Shown: positions 9,754 through 21,078 of the stretch, piece after piece | Position numbering within the stretch: the first letter of the stretch is position 1 | How the letters are laid out: each line of letters opens with the position of its first letter | NCBI GenBank assembly: GCA_009801085.1 | Contig: VNWV01000006.1 | Location: 310,001-374,000, forward strand | Length of the DNA stretch: 64,000 nt | Source: Lasiodiplodia sp. COLG20 | Taxonomy: Eukaryota; Ascomycota; Dothideomycetes; Botryosphaeriales; Botryosphaeriaceae | Direction of reading: 5' to 3' | The notes under the pieces: generated by a model | What the model saw: the letters and a program-made list of their open reading frames with translations, nothing else | What the model was told of the DNA's origin: nothing | Databases searched by the model: none | Program-made: the position numbers and the translations under genes

Positions 9754-11384
9754 CTACAACAATCCGAGGTCTGCTACGATAGGCAACAAGTCAAGCTCGA
9801 AGAAGATGGAATGCTCATCTGCACTTGCTTCGTCATGCAGAGCTTTGTTCTCGTCGCAGCCATCGCACCTACTCAGATGATCGTCGTAAATGGGTTTGTG
9901 ATCCCAAACGGGTTCTTCGTCGGTTCTTTTCAAGATATAGTCAACGATCTTGTCCTTGAACCCCTGGAATATTTCGCAATCGTCCATATAGTCAATCAGG
10001 TATCCTTTGACATCGGCATTTTTGTCTGGATAAGCGTCAAAAAGGTTCACGAGGAGGATCGAGTCCAAAGAAAGTGCATCTCTGGCATGTTTGAAGAGCT
10101 CTGGCCAGGAGTCCTCGGGCGTAACAAGATTGCAGTCATAGAGAGTGAGGGTCCGCAGGGAAGACGCCTGGTTGATCAGAAAATCCGAGAGAGAACGACC
10201 ACCAGTGTACGCGGAAAGTTTCAAACGACGAAGCTTTCTCCAACGGTTACCCTGGTCGCTGAGTGGGTGGAAGAGATCCCAGTTCTCTCCAATGTCTTCT
10301 CCACCTTTTCGCTCAATAAAGTTGAGGTCAAGGTCTTCGAGCATCTCTGCTGTCCCAAGAAATGCTGCAAACGAATCCAGCATGGCTTCGACGGTGAGCC
10401 CCTCTCCTGACAAGGAACACCTGAGACGTGTGAGGTTGGAAAATGACCTACGAATAAGCCGGACTTCAGATTCGCAGGTATCGCGGAGGTTCCCATTGGC
10501 CAAGGTACCCCAGAGGTTCTGTCGTAGCCCGTTCTCGGTCCAGAAGGCTAAGCCAGAGGTGCCGATATCGAGGGACTTCAAGTTACTCTCACCCATGGAA
10601 TGTGCCCAACCAAGACCGCGGAGCACGAAGGTCAGTGGGAGCATGTCATCTTCATTGTGGGGCACCTGCGACCTTCGCCTATCAGGAACGGAAAATTGCA
10701 GGCCGCGCCAGAAAAATGGATCAGTCCTTTGCCACCAGCGTTTCTGCTTAACGGTCTTCAGGTTCTTGAACCTTGCGAGGGCTTCGTCGAAGTTATCACA
10801 AACGTACGCCATGTGATTATCTTCTTGGAGCTCGGTCGTGTAGTAACGCTCGCCGAGAGGCTTCGATCCGCTTGACCTCGCGCGCACGCAGAAAAGGAAC
10901 TGCGACAAAGCGAGGCATTCGGCTTTATACTCTTCATAGAGATCGAGTATCTCGTCCATCATCCACGGAGATGGAGCATTGAGTGGACGACCGGCATCTG
11001 GAAAAAGATCAGAATTTCATGGCCGACACGCGTCTTGTGCGACTTACAATCAGCTCGGTTTTCGATGTGCGTGTACCATTCTCTCCAGGTCCCGAAAGGA
11101 ACCAGCTGCGAGCTCTCGATTAGAACGAGTTGTTTCACGTGGTAGCATAGGACATGGTGAAAAGCGATGTTGATCATGCGCTGAATGCTGTCTTTCTGAA
11201 TCTCGAGGAAGATGGTGCTGAACAGGTGGCCGGCAGCGATCCGCGAAAGCGTGCGGGACGATAGCCGCAGTTGCTTCTGGGCGGCACGGTCGGTGTAGCC
11301 AGTAATCATGTCCCAGATTTCCTCGGGAAGAGTGGGGACGCTGCGAGCGCGCTCAGCGCGGGACCGGGTGGTATCCAGCGCCAT
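9754..11384 (-). CDS. F-box domain protein
   Basis: Two exons, 11384-11048 and 10997-9754, give 526 residues; the intron is GTAAGT...TTTTTCCAG and the join reads D-Y-A-G-R-P. The start is the ATG giving MALDTTRSRAERARSV. An F-box-like motif follows at about residues 17-55 (VPTLPEEIWDMITGYTDRAA, then LRLSSRTLSRIAAGHLF), typical of fungal F-box proteins that bring substrates to SCF ubiquitin ligases. The rest shows scattered leucine-rich segments (for example LTRLRCSLSGEGLTVEAML, LRRLKLSAYTGGRSLSDFL, LRTLTLYDCNLV) resembling the irregular LRR-like tail of this fungal family. The C terminus is acidic and His/Cys-bearing (HKPIYDDHLSRCDGC). The substrate is unknown. Divergent from the arrestin gene. 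Confidence 0.8.
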
Positions 11385-12926
11385 GCGATGCAAATTTGAG
11401 AGCGGGGAACCACAAGTTGTATGGCTCTTTCCTCCTCTTACTCCTGGCTTGGATCTCCAGCAATGACGTCGCCGACCGGGACCGTGCGTGAGCTGTTGAG
11501 TGTGATCGTCTTTAATGAAGTGCAGGGTCAAATGATGGATGCGAGAAAGTGGTTCACAGGAGGTGCCAGGTTGGTTACAAGGTGGTGATGAAAGGGAGTC
11601 AATATGGGTCAATGTGGGCGACGGGAAGGAAAAGTGAAGAACGTCGGCTGGGCGATCCCGTTCTTGCAAGCGGAGGTGTCGCGCGACCGCCCGAGGACGG
11701 GAAGCTTCAACGCTGGGACCGCGTAACCTTCATCACGTGCAACGGCCATTTATCTCTGCTTATCACTGCGTGCACCACGACGGCGTGAAACCGCAGGTTT
11801 AAGAGACCTTGGAGTTGGATATAGCATCTGAGTGCCTGGAATGTGGCCGTGGCGGACACTGTGCGATACCATCGCACCGCCTCGGAAGGGCCGACTCGTG
11901 CTTGACTGACGATAGTTAGAAACCTTATTAACGATTGTTTAAAAAGTAGACTCTTCAGCGGGTCCGCTTCCGGGCCTCGCTAATAAGCTTTTACAGCAGC
12001 CGCATGCTAAATTCTCTTGACTTTATTGACCTCGCTCCATCAAATGATGATAAATTACCGCAACCGGCATTGAAAGACGCATCTAGAGATGGCATCTGGC
12101 TGCAGTCGAGATATCCGAGGCACAGAGGCGGAGCAGGATTTCGGTAATCTTAACTATGGATTAGCATGGCTTGCGATGTACTCTCTGGGAAGGCTACGTT
12201 TCTCGAAATCGCTGTGCTGTGTTTGTGATGCAGTCGTGCAGAATGCCGCGCAATTATCGCGTCGCTTTACTCTTTGCGGTAGGTAAAAATAGAATCTGCA
12301 ACGAACTGCGCCCTCACTTGGCGCTATGGCTCCAGCTATAGTGGCACGGCGTAGGCGTGTCTTGGATGAGTCGGCAGCTGCAAGGTGCATACGAGTATTG
12401 AAGAGTAGTACGGCATGCAAGCATGATGCTGTGTATACAGTAGCTTTGAGAAGGCCCGAAATGCGCGATTGAACTGCTTGAGCGACGCGTGCACGAAACG
12501 CGCTATCATGTGACGCGGTTGAAAATAATCCGAGAAGCTCGTCTTGTGCAATAACATTATTCGGAAAGCTCGGTAAGCGTGTGGGGCAACGGAAAGGTGT
12601 GGAATTGCACGGTGAGCGCAGCGCCGAGTCGGAGCGCCGGCGCGTGCTGGAACGCTGAGGCTTGGAAGTTGCACCAGCACGACAAGCCTGACGGGCAACG
12701 CGGCTCGCGGCGGAGTCGTTCATCGCAACGCGAGACACGTTCTTTCGGCGCCTAATTCGACCGCAGCAGCTGCTGACTCCGTGCGCCCCTGTACTTATAG
12801 TATGCCAGGCGGCATAAGACCCCGCGACTGTCGTTGAGCTCCCAAGACCACACGTCATCGGCCCCTCCACCGTTGGGCTGTCACTGCGCCACACCCTCTC
12901 CGCCTTCCAACACCACCACGCCCACC
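11385..12926. promoter_or_regulatory. Divergent intergenic region
   Basis: 1.5 kb between the start codons of the F-box and arrestin genes, presumably holding both promoters. Open frames here (for example minus 12154-12972) look random and have no recognisable domain. Confidence 0.5.
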
Positions 12927-14628
12927 ATGCTTGTCTCCATAGTCCTAGATGAGCCGCTGCCTCACTACACAAACCTCGACACCGTCTCCGGACGCGTACT
13001 CATCCGCGCCACCAGCAACACCAGCGTATCCTCAGTCGTTGTCAAGCTCGAGGGCGAGAGCAGGACCAGGCTTGTCCCACCGCAGAATCCACAATTCAAC
13101 AATAGCAAGCCGCGCCCGACCCTAGAGATCCACAAGGTGTGCTACCTGTTTGCCAACCCTGATATCGCGCGCTAACACCCACCAGATTCTCTACAAGACA
13201 GCCATCGTCTTCCCGCCGCCCAACCTACAGACTGCCGACTGGGAATCGCGCAAGTTCACCCTCAACCTCGGAAACTATGAATACCCCTTCTCTTTCAAGG
13301 TCTGTCGCCTCGAATTCAAATTTTGGGCAGAGTTGCTGACTGCGCCGTACAGTTGCCTTTCAACAACGCATGTCACACCACAACCTCTCTCACCGGAGGC
13401 TTCAACCTCGCTACCTTAGAAGTTGCCCGCCCTCCTACGAAACACGTCAAGCAGACACTACCTCCTTCCCTCACCGGCTTTCCGGGCGAGGCCGAGATCC
13501 GATACTATGTCAAGTGTACTGTCAACAGACCCTCAATCTTGAAGGAGAACCCCAGAGCTGTACGTTGGCCTCTTTTTCTCCCAACAATACGTCTTACTCA
13601 AATTGCATTAGTTCGTCCACTTCAATTTCCTCCCTATCGAGCCTCCGCGCCCCCAAAAGCCCGATGGCGAAGCATACGCACGACGCCAGCACCAATTCAA
13701 CCCTAGATGGGTCCCACCAACCGAGCGCAAATCTGGTATCTGGGACAAGCTGAAGGGAGAAAAGAGCCCTCCCATGAGCCCAACACAAGATGGAGCGGCG
13801 GACTTGGTGCGCTTCAGTATCGATGCGCGTGTACCCAATCCGGCGATATTGACGCTGAACGAGGACTTACCACTGAGGGTCCTGGTCAAGCAACTCAACG
13901 AGCGCAGCGACCCAGTCTTCCTGCAAATGCTTCAGATTGAGCTCGTTGGGTACACACATGTACGCGCACATGAGCTTACGCGCACCGAATCGAACAGTTG
14001 GATCATCGCTAGCTTTAGCAACATGGCCATCCCCATCGGAGCTCCCTCGGACGTTGCCGGCACCGAGACTCCCATCAACCCGGAGTACTGGTCCGGCAAG
14101 CCCCTCCCCAACACTGTTTCTCCCTCGTTCGATACGTGTAATATCTCACGTTACTACGAGCTCGAGGTGCGTGTCGGTCTGGGCTACGGTTCATACAAGC
14201 ACGGCCAAGACCAGCTAGTTGTTCTTCCGTTGCGGCTCCCCGTTAAGGTGTTCTCGGGTATTGAGCCGCCACAGGCGCTCCTCCACGCCATGGCTTCGGC
14301 GAAGCCGGCCCTGCCCCAGCGAAAGCCCGTCCCGGGCTCTGCTGCCATGCCGCCTCTGAAGACTGGAGGTCCGGTCATGAATGCTGCTACTGCTGCACCT
14401 CCGTATCAAAGTCCCATGACGCCCGTGGACGGAGGATCGGCAGGACACGGCCCAGCGCCTCAAGGCCAGTATTCATCAGGCCACGTGGAGAACTACGAGG
14501 ATGCGCCTCCGAGCTACGAAGACGCAGTTGCGCAGGATATGCCTGCGGTGGATGGACCACGAAGAGATTACGCACCGCCACCAGTCCCAGAGGGTGCGCC
14601 AAGGTTCAGCCATGATGAGAAGAGATAA
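12927..14628 (+). CDS. Arrestin-related trafficking adaptor (alpha-arrestin) with PPxY motif
   Basis: Four exons (12927-13136, 13186-13299, 13353-13559, 13612-14628) give 515 residues, all junctions in frame. The N-terminal arrestin fold starts at LDEPLPHYTNLDTVSGRVLI, followed by SSVVVKLEGES and the LPFNNACHTTTS segment. The C-terminal arrestin domain runs from about VRFSIDARVPNPAILTLNE to LPLRLPVKVF. The tail is disordered and carries APPSYEDA, with PPSY at residues 476-479, the known docking motif for the WW domains of Nedd4/Rsp5 ubiquitin ligases. Alpha-arrestins link such ligases to plasma-membrane transporters for endocytosis. Which transporter is served cannot be told. The model fits the usual length and intron density of the family. 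Confidence 0.9.
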
Positions 14629-16009
14629 GTGCGAAGCAGAATGATTCTGCAACAGCCTCATACTACTATATCACGACTCGACCTTTACGATGGAGTCTGA
14701 GGAGTTTTGAAGAATGAAGGGATGCGATTTGACGCGTCAAAGACGCAATGGATACCCCAAAGTCTATATCCGTGTAGTTTCAAGTACATTTCAGCATTAA
14801 TATTCATATATTGCCACTCGTAAATTTAAGATCCCCGTATTCAATACCATATTCATGTGAACAGCCATATACAAAGGATTCTTGTAGCTGAAGTCTGGCG
14901 CGAAAAATAGTAAGATTCTCGAATATAAGGTAGCTATTCCTTAACTTTGTTTTTTTTAAAAAAAAAATAAAATTAAAACAACATCTGGCAGTTGAAGCTA
15001 TCATCCAGACGTGTATGTAGAATTTTTAATTCGACATTCTCGTCCGGACGATAGCTTCAACTACCCATGACATGAGCGAAAAACAAATCTACGCCAGCCT
15101 TCGGCCCTCTGCAGCTTTCAAAATGGGTGTTATTGCGCGATCGACCGGACGTCTCAATTCTCCGACGGCACGAAAGCTCACCGTCTGACGGCGACTTTGC
15201 GGCCTTACTCGGTTAGTGCGGAGCCACAACACAGCCTCCTACTAAGCCACCACCACGCCCACACCGGTCACTCGAGTGATCATGCTATATCTCCAGCTCC
15301 TTTGCAGGGATGCGGATCCTTGCGGGGAAGGGGCTCCCCTTCCGCCCGATTAATGGGAGAGAGCTTGGGTGGAGGCGGAAAAAGCACTATGATAGCTTAA
15401 AGTTGTTCTTGCGATCGCGGAGGCCGAGATGCCGAGGCCGAGTAAGCTATCGAAGTGGGATGGTTACCCAGAGCTTTCAGCTCACCTTTCTCACCCGCTT
15501 GACAGCCTTGCCTTTTCGCCTTTTCTTGCTTGCGACCGTGGGCTTGCTGCATGCACCTTGCCTCGTGCCCCTGCCACATGTCGACATCGCTCAGCACCTT
15601 GTTTCGCTTTCTGATCTGACGTGCTAGGCAGCAGTTTTGAACATCAAGCTCCCCCGCAACGGAGTTCGTCGGGAAGCGTCAGGATCGCATCTTTGCATGT
15701 TTTGTCTCACCGAAGCTTGTTCTTGTTGCTCTATCTCTTAATTCACATGAAAATCTGGTAGCTATCTTTTGAGAAGGCTGTTCATTTTCCGCACCGGAGA
15801 CATCAGTCAAGATCACGTTTGCATCGACTTACCGCTCTGTCCACCTCCGCTCCGCAACGTCTGCGCCCGCAGAAGCAACCAACCTACCTTTAGCTTGGCT
15901 TTCCCCACCACCGCCAGGATCCAGCAACAGAGACAAGAGAGAAGAGCTAGGACAATCAACCCGCAAACATCCGCCACACCAACTCACCTAATCGAACCAC
16001 ACAATCACC
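14629..16009. other. Intergenic, contains an inverted repeat
   Basis: No supported gene. AT-rich near 14940-14980, then the inverted repeat at 14991-15061. The distal part is presumably the promoter of the 1017-residue protein. Confidence 0.55.
14991..15061. repeat. 21-bp imperfect inverted repeat
   Basis: Arms 14991-15011 and 15041-15061 match at 19 of 21 positions and are separated by 29 nt. It could form a hairpin or be the remnant of a small inverted-repeat element. No terminal duplication was recognised. Confidence 0.7.
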
Positions 16010-19000
16010 ATGCCGCCACCCCCACTACCAACCTCAACAACACCACCACCACCAACCCAGCCACGCCTCCGGACTCCATCACCCCCACCTAGCACATGGA
16101 CCGATGATGAGGCAGAGGCCAATTCCATCCACCACGAATACCACCTCGCGCCTACGTCATTACACCCAGCGCCACCCTCCCCAGCCTTCACCAGCTCGAC
16201 CATCTACCGCACACCGGACGAAGCATACTCGGATGCCGAGACAGATTTGACCGAAGGGAGTGGCATCGCAACACCTGTCACGCTGTCATCCGGACGCGAC
16301 GGCGAGAGAGGCGGAAGCAGCAGGGATGATAGGAGTCTACGGTACGAGGACCTGCCGCCGAGCTACGAGGAGGCGCAGCAGCAGCACCACCAGCAGCAAC
16401 AACAAGGAAACCCGTTATCCCCGCCGCCATCGTTCGCCGAGACCGCGGCAGCCGGCCCTTATTATCCTGTAAACACCAACATCAGCCCCGCAGCAGCAGG
16501 CCCAGGCGGCCTCGATCCCCTTCTCCCGGCCGTTGAGCGTCTGGTCCTGCGCGAGAAGGAGCGTGCGGCGAGCGAGAACGAGAATGGATCGGAGACGCGG
16601 AGTGCGTGGAGCGGGTCCGGCAGCGGCGGTGGTGCGAGGGAAGGAAGGCCACAGTACAGCTTCGCGGCCGTCGAGGGGCTAGCAAGCGAACACCACGGCG
16701 TGCTCGAGGTCGCGCTGCAGTGGGCGCATCCGGCGTGGTGCGATGGCGATCGAAAGGAGCCAGTGTCGACAGCGCCGTTAGGGCGGCCAGTCGCGCTGCC
16801 ACAGAGGAGTAGCGCCAACTCTGCTAGCAACAGCGAGAGAAAGGATGGAAACGGAGAAGAGACGACAACAGCGGACGTCCCGAGTCCGGAAGACGTGCTC
16901 GCCTTCGCCCGAGCCTACGCACCCGCCCTGCAGGATCACGGCGTTCCGCCGCCGCTTTTCGTCGCCTTCCTCGACGGCCTCAACGCCGTCTGCCAGGCTG
17001 CGCGGGCACCTGCGTCCTTGTCTTCTGAAACCGACGACGATGAAGGCACGGATCTCGAACTGGTCGAGACGTACCTCGCCCGTGCCAACGCCCTCTTCTT
17101 CGCGCACCGTGGCCTGCTCGCACGTGTCGTCGACATGGATGGCCTGCTTGACGACGTCCTGCGGCTGTCCAACCGGGCCAACGTGCGCGGCGCGCTGGCG
17201 GCGGACGTGACACGCGAGGGGCTGACGGAGCGCGAGCGCGTCGACGCGCTCGATCCATGGGTGGAGACGAGGTTGGTTTGGGACGGGCTACCCGAGTCGA
17301 TTATTGGGTTGTGGGATCTGCGAGGACAGCAGCGGGAGCGAGAAGGGGAGCGTGGGATCAGCGGGCAGCAGCAGCAGCAGCGACGCAACAGCAGTTTAGG
17401 AGAACTAACACCGGAAAGAGCAGAAGCAATACTAGCAGAAGCAAGAGCAGTAGCAACAGCAGCAGCACCACCACCAAACTTCGCTGCCGTCTCGCCACCG
17501 CGCCCTACGCTCGCAGCCACCACGACGACGCCCGCCTACGCATCCGGCGAGTTCTACCAGAGCCCCGAAGGCGGCGCCAGCGGTTTGCTACTCGACGAGA
17601 AAGAGGCACAGGCACGACAACAAGCCTGGGCCTACGCATCATCCTCGTCGTCACAACAACAACAACAACAATATGCCCAGCCCGGGCCCTCCAATAACCG
17701 CTCTCACATATTCCCTCCGCTCCCTCCTATCACACCCTTGCCAACCTTCGGCCCCTTCCCGCCTGCGCCTCCACCGCCTTTCGGCGACCACGCTCGCTGG
17801 GCCGACTGGGGCCAGGGCTTGGGGAGGAGGTGGGCCGACTGGGGCCAGCGTTTCGGCGCGAACTGGGCGGCTTGGGGCCAGGATGTCGGGAACAGGGCGG
17901 CTATGTGGGGGCAGGAGGTCGGTAGGGGCGTTGACGGGAGGGTCGATGGAAGGGGCTTTGGTGGCGTTGGTGGTGGAGTAGGAGGCGGATGGGGAGGAGG
18001 AGGAGGAGGAGCAGGGGGCGGCTGGGGAGGAAGAGGGCATTGGGGTGGTGGTGGTGGATGCGGGCGTATTGGAAGAGGCGCATGGGGTGGCGGTGTTCCT
18101 GGCTTCGCCGGCGCGGGACCGGGTGGCGGGCAGGGCGGCAGTGCTGTACCCGGCTTTCCTGGCCCGTACGGGCACCTATTCGGCGGGCCGAGGGGCTTCG
18201 GCTTCGCGGGTAGGGGTGGCGGACGCTGGGCAGGCAGAGGGCGCGGCGGCGCCGGGCACGAGCTTCGCCGTGGTTGGGGCAGCAGTGGCGCTGGGCCGTT
18301 CAGTCAGTACGGTACGTTTGGCGTCCCAACGCACCATAGCGCCAGCGGCGATGTGCCGAATGAGAGCACCACGACGCTCAATACGCGGATCAGCCTCGAA
18401 GACAATGACGACGATTCTTCGTCATCCTCGTCTTCTTCCGACAGCGACTCTGAAGTCGACGAGATCGAATTCTCGTATCTCAAACGCATGCGGTCGATTG
18501 AGGAATCCGCCTCCGATGCTCTGGCTAAGGGCAAACGCTCTCAGACCGAGGTCGAACGGGACCGCAGCAAGGCGATTGAGAAGGCGAGGGCGGATCGTGA
18601 CAAAGCCGAGAGGAAGCTCGAGGCTAAGCGAAAGAAGGAAGAGGGTAGACGTGAGATGAAGGCAAAGAGGAAGGAGTGGAGAGAACACAGGTCGGCGGTC
18701 CGGGAGAGTGGGCGGGAAGGGAAAAAGGAGAGGAAAGCGGAGAAGAAGCGATTGAAGAAGGAGTACAAGGATGCAAGAAACAAGTGGAAGGAGGGCAGGA
18801 GAGAGGAGAGACGTGAGCGGAAGAATGAGAAGCGTGAGAGGAGGGACAGGCGGCGTGGTGATGGTGGAGGTCGCTGCGGTGCGAGAGTGGAGGGAGACCT
18901 AACCGCCGAAGGTGGTCGGAGCTTGGAGGTCGGCGTCGTGCCGTCGCAAGATGAGGATGCTCGTGCCGTGCCTGGCGCTGCAATTGGCGCGTCGTCCGCG

Positions 19001-19063
19001 CCCACGCCGTCGTCGCCGCCGCCTCAGCTTCTGTGGGTCGTCGTGGAAAATCTTGGAAACTGA
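16010..19063 (+). CDS. Large low-complexity protein with PPSY motif, 11-residue WGQ repeats and a basic C-terminal helix
   Basis: An uninterrupted 1017-residue frame; no family recognised. In order: a Pro/Thr-rich N terminus; RYEDLPPSYEEA with PPSY at residues 116-119 and an adjoining Gln/His run; a probable folded helical segment at about residues 288-435 (DVLAFARAYAPALQDHGVPP through WVETRLVWDGLPESIIGLWD); four 11-residue repeats at residues 596-639 with the WGQ core; a Gly/Arg/Trp-rich region to about residue 770; an acidic Ser/Asp stretch (SSSSSSSDSDSEVDE); and a very basic Lys/Arg/Glu helix at about residues 825-950. The PPSY suggests an Rsp5/Nedd4 partner. The order of a globular domain, glycine-rich linker and charged helix suggests a scaffold, but no function can be assigned. 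Confidence 0.75.
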   Translation: MPPPPLPTSTTPPPPTQPRLRTPSPPPSTWTDDEAEANSIHHEYHLAPTSLHPAPPSPAFTSSTIYRTPDEAYSDAETDLTEGSGIATPVTLSSGRDGERGGSSRDDRSLRYEDLPPSYEEAQQQHHQQQQQGNPLSPPPSFAETAAAGPYYPVNTNISPAAAGPGGLDPLLPAVERLVLREKERAASENENGSETRSAWSGSGSGGGAREGRPQYSFAAVEGLASEHHGVLEVALQWAHPAWCDGDRKEPVSTAPLGRPVALPQRSSANSASNSERKDGNGEETTTADVPSPEDVLAFARAYAPALQDHGVPPPLFVAFLDGLNAVCQAARAPASLSSETDDDEGTDLELVETYLARANALFFAHRGLLARVVDMDGLLDDVLRLSNRANVRGALAADVTREGLTERERVDALDPWVETRLVWDGLPESIIGLWDLRGQQREREGERGISGQQQQQRRNSSLGELTPERAEAILAEARAVATAAAPPPNFAAVSPPRPTLAATTTTPAYASGEFYQSPEGGASGLLLDEKEAQARQQAWAYASSSSSQQQQQQYAQPGPSNNRSHIFPPLPPITPLPTFGPFPPAPPPPFGDHARWADWGQGLGRRWADWGQRFGANWAAWGQDVGNRAAMWGQEVGRGVDGRVDGRGFGGVGGGVGGGWGGGGGGAGGGWGGRGHWGGGGGCGRIGRGAWGGGVPGFAGAGPGGGQGGSAVPGFPGPYGHLFGGPRGFGFAGRGGGRWAGRGRGGAGHELRRGWGSSGAGPFSQYGTFGVPTHHSASGDVPNESTTTLNTRISLEDNDDDSSSSSSSSDSDSEVDEIEFSYLKRMRSIEESASDALAKGKRSQTEVERDRSKAIEKARADRDKAERKLEAKRKKEEGRREMKAKRKEWREHRSAVRESGREGKKERKAEKKRLKKEYKDARNKWKEGRREERRERKNEKRERRDRRRGDGGGRCGARVEGDLTAEGGRSLEVGVVPSQDEDARAVPGAAIGASSAPTPSSPPPQLLWVVVENLGN

Positions 19064-21078
19064 GCGGTGAAGGTGTGGAGGGTCGTGATGAGGCGCCAGC
19101 AAAATGAATTTTTCATGCGCTGTGAACGAGGCGCTTGGCGGGGCGGGAATTCGGTGATCAATACTTGAACAGGCGGCATCGAGTCTCATGACTGTACTTC
19201 TATTGGTGAACACTGCGTCTACAGTGGTTGAAATCAGTTTCCTGTAGCAATAATCATGACAGCAACACGTTTCACAGTCCTTTGACAAGCTGCGGCAGGA
19301 TCAAAGTAAGGCTGAGGGCCATTCCTGCGTGATTGCGAGACGGAGCGGGTGGACCATAGATCAATGCAGTATAGAAGACGTGTATCGCCTAGCTTCGAAA
19401 GGCGAAGTGGTGATGGTCGCCAGCCGAATGATCCTTTGGCGCGGAGGCCCAACCAAGGCCGAGCTGAAGTGCCGCCGTGACTTAGCCGTGCCGTCGGCGA
19501 CTTTCTCCGCATCCCGATCGCCATCGTGGCTTGCCTAGCGGCCGTTGGTGTTGAGAGCTTGCCCGTCCCTGAACATGATCGTGCACTTAGCCGCTCGCTA
19601 AAATGACCCCATACGTCACCCCCGCCAGGGGCGCCCCTTTTGCTCCCCGCATCTGCTAATCTTTTTTTCCGACGCAACGACATTGCTTATTTCTTGTGAC
19701 CCTTTTTCCACGCGTGCTTGGCGCACAAGCCATGCTTTGGGAGATTCCCGAGGTGCTTTGCCTCCCGCGGGTGCGGTTGTGGCTTTCGATGAAGCCGTAA
19801 CTTCGGATCATGAAGCAGACATCGCGCTCGAGCGCCCGATTTTCCGGCGTGTTGGTTTGATCTTCTCGGAGCTTGACCATTAAGCAGTTAGCTATAGGGG
19901 AATCGGAATTTGACAGCTGTACTAGCCGCCAAGGCCACTACCGACTAGCCAGTCAGAGTTAAGCATGACGGTCTTTTCCCTAACCAAAGGACCAGGGCGA
20001 CTGTCTGCCGCGCATCGCTCTAGGAGAAAGGGTGAGCTGCAGCTCTTGGCAGAACAAACAGGAGCTTCGACTCCGTGAGGTCTTCACGCTATACCGCTCC
20101 TTCCCGGGAGGGGCTTATCACCATCATTTGAGGTTGTCCCAATCCGTCCTGGTGTCTGCGGCGCCACCACTTGCAGCGAGCCGGCAGCATATCTGAGCTT
20201 CCCGCCGCAGTGGAGACGTTATCAAACCGCGATTCAGCCCTGTGACGTATGCAGCCAGGGCCAGCAGGCTCGTTGGTAGGCTGAAATTGTGCCCGAAGTC
20301 ATCTGAACCTCTGCGGCGAGTATTTCGGAAAATTAGGACGATCTGGCGATCCCCATATGCGAAGTACCCCGAGCCTCAGCAACTGCGCCTCAGTCCTCAC
20401 CGCCACGGTGGATGCCTCGCCTGGGAGTTCCGGAGTTGTGCAGCGATGGCTGGTGTTTTTTTCTGCCGTTTAAAACGTATACGATGAGGTGGCGTAAGTA
20501 AGGTTTGCGCTGGCTGAGACCGAGATTCCAGCGAGCTAAGCTTTCATAACAACTGCGTTAATGATCTTCCACGTTCAATTGTTTTGACTCGGGAGACGGG
20601 AGATTGGTTTCCAAGATAAGGCAGCTGAAACCCCGCAGATCCTCCTCTTATCGACCTGCCAACCGGAAGGGGTCGCAACGGGGCCACGACTCACGATTCA
20701 GCGCTCGCTGAACCAATCCCACGGACTCTCCGCTATACTGAATGAGGGTTTCTGGTAAGGCCGGACCGGGTCACGGACCCTGCGCGGAAGCCGGGTGCCT
20801 GCAGGGACGAACTGGGTCCGCAGGCAGAGGACGAGTTTGAGGAGGATGACGATCGTCGTATGTTCGGCCATGCCATGTGTGACCCATGTTCGTCATCATT
20901 GCTGGGAGTTGCGAATGGTACGAAGGAGAATTAGCGGCAAAAAAGCATATAAGAAAGTTGAATTGCCCGCTTGACTGACTCCATCCCACCACAGCCTGCT
21001 CACCAGCATCATCCCGACGTTCTCTACACCCTTCAAACCAACCTTCGTCACTCTTTCGACAACAAAAGAACAGTCAAA
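19064..21078. other. Intergenic, no gene recognised
   Basis: About 2.0 kb without a convincing coding frame. The last 130 bp hold the promoter of the secreted-protein gene. Confidence 0.55.
20948..20953 (+). promoter_or_regulatory. TATA box of the small secreted protein gene
   Basis: TATAAG sits 131 bp before the ATG at 21079, a normal distance for a strongly expressed secreted protein gene in this window. Confidence 0.45.

Noticed and set aside
12154..12972. 272-codon minus-strand frame in the F-box/arrestin spacer
   Set aside because: Low-information Arg/Ser composition, no domain, and it overlaps the arrestin start.
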